Shown in pieces: positions 5,112-8,134 of a stretch of DNA of 8,134 nucleotides; the stretch's first letter is position 1; each line of letters starts with the position of its first letter. The stretch lies in NCBI GenBank assembly GCA_014523665.1, contig JAATVR010000686.1:1-8134 (forward strand), in the 5' to 3' direction. The translations under genes were made by a program, and so were the position numbers. This DNA is from Nitrososphaerales archaeon TH526 (lineage in GTDB: Archaea; Thermoproteota; Nitrososphaeria; Nitrososphaerales; Nitrososphaeraceae). The notes below the pieces were generated by a model. That model saw only the letters and a program-made list of their open reading frames with translations. It did not search any database and had not been told where the DNA came from.

Positions 5112-5461
5112 CTAGTACAAGTCTGAATCTAAAATCAAGTTCTGTATGTCATGACAGTCCAGAGACATAATACTCTTGATTTTCGGAGTAATATAATTCC
5201 ATTCCACGTCTGCTTGTAACGTCAATCCAGAGAACTCTCATCGCCTTGGATCTGAGAATCTGTATTTTGACAGCCTACATTCAAAGGCATGACTCCGCTT
5301 CCACATTCGATTTCGTGAGAAGTTCCCTGGTCTCTAGTCTACGCAAATGCGTTTTCTGTTGTTATAGTTGATGTTGCCAACGTTAGTGCTGCTGCTAAAA
5401 TGATATTTGCTACCATCATTACAGCTATGACGTGGGATTTTCTCACTTTTCCAGCATTCAT
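5112..5461 (-). pseudogene. broken secreted protein carrying the Cys-Gly-x-Gly ... Cys-Gln-Asn motif
   Basis: ATG 5461 encodes a 40-residue leader: basic start (NAGKVRKSH), hydrophobic core (VMMVANIILAAALTLA) and an AFA cleavage motif. A TAG follows at once (5341-5339). The same frame continues TRDQGTSHEIECGSGVMPLN, then VGCQNTDSQIQGDESSLD, to TGA 5224-5222. Shifting one base there restores a frame reading LTLQADVEWNYITPKIK to TAG 5114-5112. A single lost T in GATTTG would explain the shift. The Cys motif matches the one at residues 197-230 of the 1951-2868 protein, so both belong to the same secreted family or share a module. The function of the module is not known to me. A TATA box sits about 25 nt upstream. 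Best read as a pseudogene with one nonsense and one frameshift lesion. Confidence 0.55.
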
Positions 5462-5480
5462 ATTTGTCGGGATCCGGAAT

Positions 5481-5490
5481 TTTGTATATG
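5481..5490 (-). promoter_or_regulatory. TATA-like box for the broken secreted gene
   Basis: The minus strand reads CATATACAAA here, centred about 25 nt before ATG 5461, the distance expected for a leaderless start. Confidence 0.35.
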
Positions 5491-5618
5491 TGGGTTGTGT
5501 GAATTATGACTGCTAATTACATGTGAGATATTTTTCTTAGTAATATAGGATTAGATTAAAATGTTATTGTTACCAATGATTGATCGAATAACTTCTTTAA
5601 TAAACTATCTTAAGCAAC

Positions 5619-5853
5619 CTAAGGGGCAGAAGAAAATGAACGCGAAGTTCTACTTCTCTTCTGACCTTTGATGAATGCTTTTCTTGCGATGACAATGTGT
5701 GCTTGGGCTAAATCCTTCTGTTCTTGTTCTTGGGGTGGGTTTTGGGACCTATACCTATCTCACTGTTTAGATTAGCATGCCTAATTCTTTCTTATTTCGA
5801 TTACCAGGTCCACTCTCAACTGGTGGATTGATACTGTCTGAAAAGATATACTT
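5619..5853 (-). pseudogene. coding remnant in two minus frames, no start codon
   Basis: The minus strand holds a frame at 5853-5770 (SINPPVESGPGNRNKKELG, then TAA 5769-5767). After a frame change it holds a 46-codon frame from 5759 to TAG 5621-5619, reading NPPQEQEQKDLAQAHIVIAR, then KAFIKGQKRSRTSRSF. The second part looks like genuine protein with a helix and a strongly basic tail, but it has no ATG, GTG or TTG. The two frames could be one ancestral gene broken by a stop and a shift. Family unknown. Confidence 0.3.
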
Positions 5854-6496
5854 TCAATCATTATCTTTATTATAAGTTAAATTAGGAAACTTTAGAGCGA
5901 ACCTTGGTCCTAACAGTATTGTGTAACCCAAGAGGATAGGGCTTCACCTACTTCCCGAGCATTCATAAATGAAGGCTACTTCCACTAACCTCTTCTTACT
6001 GTACAGAAAAAAATCAGAATTGTTTATCTTAATAAGAATAAGATATAACTAGGTACAATATACTTCCAATTTCATATAAATTCTAACTGTAAAATCGCCT
6101 ATCAGATTATGAAACACAATATTCTCACTTCTCTTGTAGAAGAGTAACGTTATACTTTCATGGTAGGATTCTTGCAGGCATTTGGACTCCTACTAAGTCG
6201 ATCCGAGATGGATTTTTAGAATAACTCAAATGTCGTACTTTATTTATAAAAATGGGGGTAAATAGTGCAAACCTCCGGTATCCAACATCTGTTACTTGAA
6301 TATTATCTCGGCGAAATTCTCAGTTAATACTAAATCTAGTCCCAAATTTGCTATATGATTAAAACTAGCTATTAGGAACAACACCAATTCCTATGGGGCG
6401 ACAACTGACTTATTGCTTTCTGACGCATTTTTGGTTTTGGATAATTGAAATAAGAGGAATCATGAATTCGAGCCCCTAATCGATGGATTTAAAGAG
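5854..6496. other. intergenic stretch without a firm gene
   Basis: Mostly AT-rich with frequent stops. Two short minus frames stand out: an 18-codon ATG frame ending in TAG near 5918 (MNAREVGEALSSWV) and a 33-codon frame at 6390-6292 (ELVLFLIASFNHIANLGLDL) that starts after a TAG with only a TTG available. Neither has a convincing promoter or family. A small hairpin (CTTCT/AGAAG) lies near 6130. No RNA gene or mobile-element end was recognised. Confidence 0.4.
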
Positions 6497-7792
6497 TTGT
6501 ATGGAGAGGATACCAAAAGCATATTGTCTGCTTCATCTGCAAAGAATAAGGCCGTAGAAAATGTACTCATAATGCAGGGGGGTGGCTCGCTTGGTGCCTT
6601 CGCTTGTGGGGTCTACAAAGGATTGGCAAAACGACACGTTCAAATTGATATAGTAGCTGGCACTTCGATCGGAGCTGTTAATGCTGCAATCATTGCGGGC
6701 AGCAAACATGGAAGTCCTGGAAAGGATCTCGAAGAGTTTTGGTTAGAGGTCGCAGAAAGTACGCCTACTATTATTCCTGATTTGTTCACAGTTGATTACG
6801 ATGAAAATGCACATACATACTTGCCAAAGAGAATATCTTCTGCCTCTGCAAATGCAGCGCTCTTCGGCGTTCCCAAGATGTTTGTCCCAAGATGGTCACG
6901 GATTTGGTCATCACCAGATCATCCATCGGTTTTACCTCTTGACAGTATGAATGAATCAATGGACAGAGTGGACAAACAAACTAGTCGATTCAATGTAGAA
7001 TGGTCTAATCCGGCAAATTGGACATATTTTTATGATCACAGTCCACTAGCGGATACCCTGAAAAAGTATATTGATTACGATAAACTCAATCTTGCTGCTG
7101 AAGAGGAGAGCCTGCCGTCTGTCCTTCGACTCATCATCACAGCAGTAGATGTGTTGAGTGGTAAGCCACTTATTTTTGACAACACCAAGACGAGGATAGA
7201 GTCAACACACATACTTGCAAGCTCAGGGTATCCAATTTATGGTTTCCCGTGGATTAGGTTACATAGCGCCGGTCGGAATGTGTACGCCTGGGATGGAAGC
7301 TTATTAAGTAATACCCCAATACGGGAAGTACTTTATGTATCACCTAAAACCAACAAGAATGTTATAATAGTTGAAAATTATCCTCAGAAGATCGATAGAT
7401 TGCCCGCCAATATACTTGAGGTGACAAATCGTGTGAAGGACATACTATTTAGCGACAAGGATATGCATAATATCAAGATATCGAAATTAATCACTCGACA
7501 CATCCAACTCATTGAACGACTGTACTATCTATATGACAACAATATAGATAAATCTAAAATTGACTCGACTGAGATCAAAGAAATAGAGTCAGAATTTAAG
7601 ACTCTAATCCAAAATTATGGTGCAAAAATATTATCGGTTACAAGAATTATTAGGAGCGAAATGGAATCACCCAATATATTAAAGAATGCAGATTTTTCCT
7701 CTACTACAGTAAAAAAGTTAATTTCTCTTGGCGAGAAAATGGCCATTGAAAAAATAGATCGCATCAGAGCTAGGAAAATCACTGGGTTATGA
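6497..7792 (+). CDS. patatin-like phospholipase
   Basis: 431 residues, apparently a cytosolic or membrane-peripheral lipid acyl hydrolase of the patatin family, which uses a Ser-Asp dyad. The oxyanion loop is GGGSLG (28-33), the nucleophile elbow GTSIG (Ser57 at 55-59), and the catalytic Asp is in DGS (Asp266), here Asp-Gly-Ser rather than the commoner Asp-Gly-Gly/Ala. The patatin core spans about 20-295. The C-terminal third (about 300-420) is charged and helical, resembling the DUF3734 extension of bacterial patatin-like proteins. There is no signal peptide. The start is odd. TTG 6497 is the only usable start, yet the frame is open back to 6449 with protein-like residues just before it (HEFEPLIDGFKE) and no start codon, and no clear TATA box was found. 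It is monocistronic as far as seen. All catalytic residues are intact, so it should be active; the lipid substrate cannot be deduced. Confidence 0.88.
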   Translation: MYGEDTKSILSASSAKNKAVENVLIMQGGGSLGAFACGVYKGLAKRHVQIDIVAGTSIGAVNAAIIAGSKHGSPGKDLEEFWLEVAESTPTIIPDLFTVDYDENAHTYLPKRISSASANAALFGVPKMFVPRWSRIWSSPDHPSVLPLDSMNESMDRVDKQTSRFNVEWSNPANWTYFYDHSPLADTLKKYIDYDKLNLAAEEESLPSVLRLIITAVDVLSGKPLIFDNTKTRIESTHILASSGYPIYGFPWIRLHSAGRNVYAWDGSLLSNTPIREVLYVSPKTNKNVIIVENYPQKIDRLPANILEVTNRVKDILFSDKDMHNIKISKLITRHIQLIERLYYLYDNNIDKSKIDSTEIKEIESEFKTLIQNYGAKILSVTRIIRSEMESPNILKNADFSSTTVKKLISLGEKMAIEKIDRIRARKITGL

Positions 7793-7928
7793 GGAGATAC
7801 ATGACAAGATAGTGAGGAATGGCAGTATATGGGAAATAATAGGTTCAAATCTTATTGGATTACTCGTTAATCGTACTCACAAGCCGAGGTTTTTTCATTT
7901 TGTTTGGCTCTTTTCTACCCTAGCATAA
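7758..7928 (+). other. open frame overlapping and following the patatin gene end
   Basis: In the frame one base after the patatin frame, 56 codons are open from after a TAG at 7755-7757 to TAA 7926-7928. It reads ELGKSLGYEEIHDKIVRNGS, then IWEIIGSNLIGLLVNRT. The only starts inside are CTG 7782 and GTG 7812 (38 codons). It may be a small gene, the former C-terminus of the patatin protein after a frameshift, or chance. The part beyond 7792 covers most of the intergenic region here. Confidence 0.22.
7890..7914 (+). terminator. possible terminator of the patatin gene
   Basis: TTTTTTCATTTTGTTTGGC followed by another T4 run lies about 100 nt after the patatin TGA. It is the densest T tract on the plus strand in this part. 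Confidence 0.35.
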
Positions 7929-8006
7929 GCTGAAAAAGTTGGGCGATATGTACCTTGGTCAACTATATCCTGAATATTAGATCTACTCCTATATCTTTCG
8001 TTCTAA

Positions 8007-8134
8007 TTAATTGGGAGGCGAGTATGAATAGTCTCTTTCATGCCATCTGATCGAATTAATCTTCCTTGAATCAAAAATGGCTGAGAGGAAGGCTGCAGAT
8101 AGAATGGTGCCGGCTATTGGAAAGCCAAGCGTAT
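8007..8134 (-). CDS. probable C-terminus of a gene entering from the right
   Basis: A minus frame is open from the window edge (first whole codon at 8132) to TAA 8009-8007, giving 41 residues. A hydrophobic helix, GFPIAGTILSAAFLSAIF, is followed by DSRKINSIRWHERDYSYSPP. A membrane helix followed by an Ile-x-Trp-x-x-Arg-x-Tyr tail recalls the end of membrane glycosyltransferases (GT2 type), but that is a weak analogy. The opposite strand also has an ATG at 8077 opening 19 codons (MAERKAADRMVPAIG) to the edge, so strand choice is not certain. I favour the minus strand because its frame is longer and ends in a coherent tail. Confidence 0.4.
   Translation of the reverse strand, partial: TLGFPIAGTILSAAFLSAIFDSRKINSIRWHERDYSYSPPN

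Noticed and set aside
7615..7848. 77-codon minus-strand frame
   Set aside because: Shadow of the patatin C-terminus with no features of its own.
7838..7854. tRNA T-arm-like sequence (ATAGG TTCAAAT CTTAT)
   Set aside because: The stem and loop fit a T-arm, but no matching acceptor, D-arm or anticodon arm lies at the required distances.
8077..8134. Plus-strand ATG frame at the right edge (MAERKAADRMVPAIG ...)
   Set aside because: It overlaps a longer minus-strand frame with a coherent C-terminus and has no clear TATA box; the truncated view cannot settle it, so it is mentioned only as an alternative.

Overview
The window looks like chromosomal DNA of an ammonia-oxidising archaeon of the Nitrososphaerales (Thaumarchaeota), perhaps the Nitrosocosmicus type. 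This is inferred, not proven. The DNA is AT-rich and gene-poor. Archaeal TATA boxes often sit about 22-27 nt before a start codon, as expected for leaderless mRNAs. Several genes encode small secreted or membrane-anchored proteins. Two of them share a Cys-Gly-x-Gly ... Cys-Gln-Asn ... Gln-x-Gln-Gly-Asp motif that I associate with this lineage. There is no rRNA, tRNA, CRISPR array or recognisable transposase.

Layout. 1-76: possible 3' end of a plus-strand gene. 215-565 (-): small hydrophobic protein with two Pro-x-x-Gly-Asp segments. 792-1361 (+): membrane-anchored emfourin-like protein (metallopeptidase-inhibitor fold) interrupted by two in-frame TGA codons. 1362-1950: two doubtful mini-ORFs and a possible terminator. 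1951-2868 (-): secreted protein with an Ig-like domain, an Asp/Asn/Gly-rich linker and the Cys-Gly-Asn-Gly motif. 3059-3401: a possible small gene containing a C9 tract, converging on a degraded minus-strand reading frame. 3545-3877 (-): small hypothetical protein. 3876-4033 (+): a 52-codon gene split by a -1 frameshift. 4074-4937 (+): TPR protein whose signal peptide is cut off by an in-frame TAG. 4932-5051 (-): Ala-rich mini-ORF. 5112-5461 (-): secreted protein broken by a TAG just after the signal peptide and by a frameshift. 5619-5853 (-): coding remnants. 6497-7792 (+): intact patatin-like phospholipase. 8007-8134 (-): probable C-terminus of a gene running off the window.

The genes do not form a pathway. 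What stands out is the number of recognisable but interrupted genes (emfourin-like, split small gene, TPR signal peptide, Cys-motif secreted protein, several remnants) beside intact ones. The simplest reading is a degenerating accessory region rich in cell-surface genes. Assembly errors, regulated readthrough or frameshifting are alternatives. TGA ends the patatin and the 3545-3877 genes at sensible places, which argues against wholesale TGA reassignment. The most testable oddities are the two-TGA emfourin gene, the slippery heptamer plus hairpin in the 52-codon gene, and the two TAG codons that both fall at the signal-peptide end of secreted proteins.
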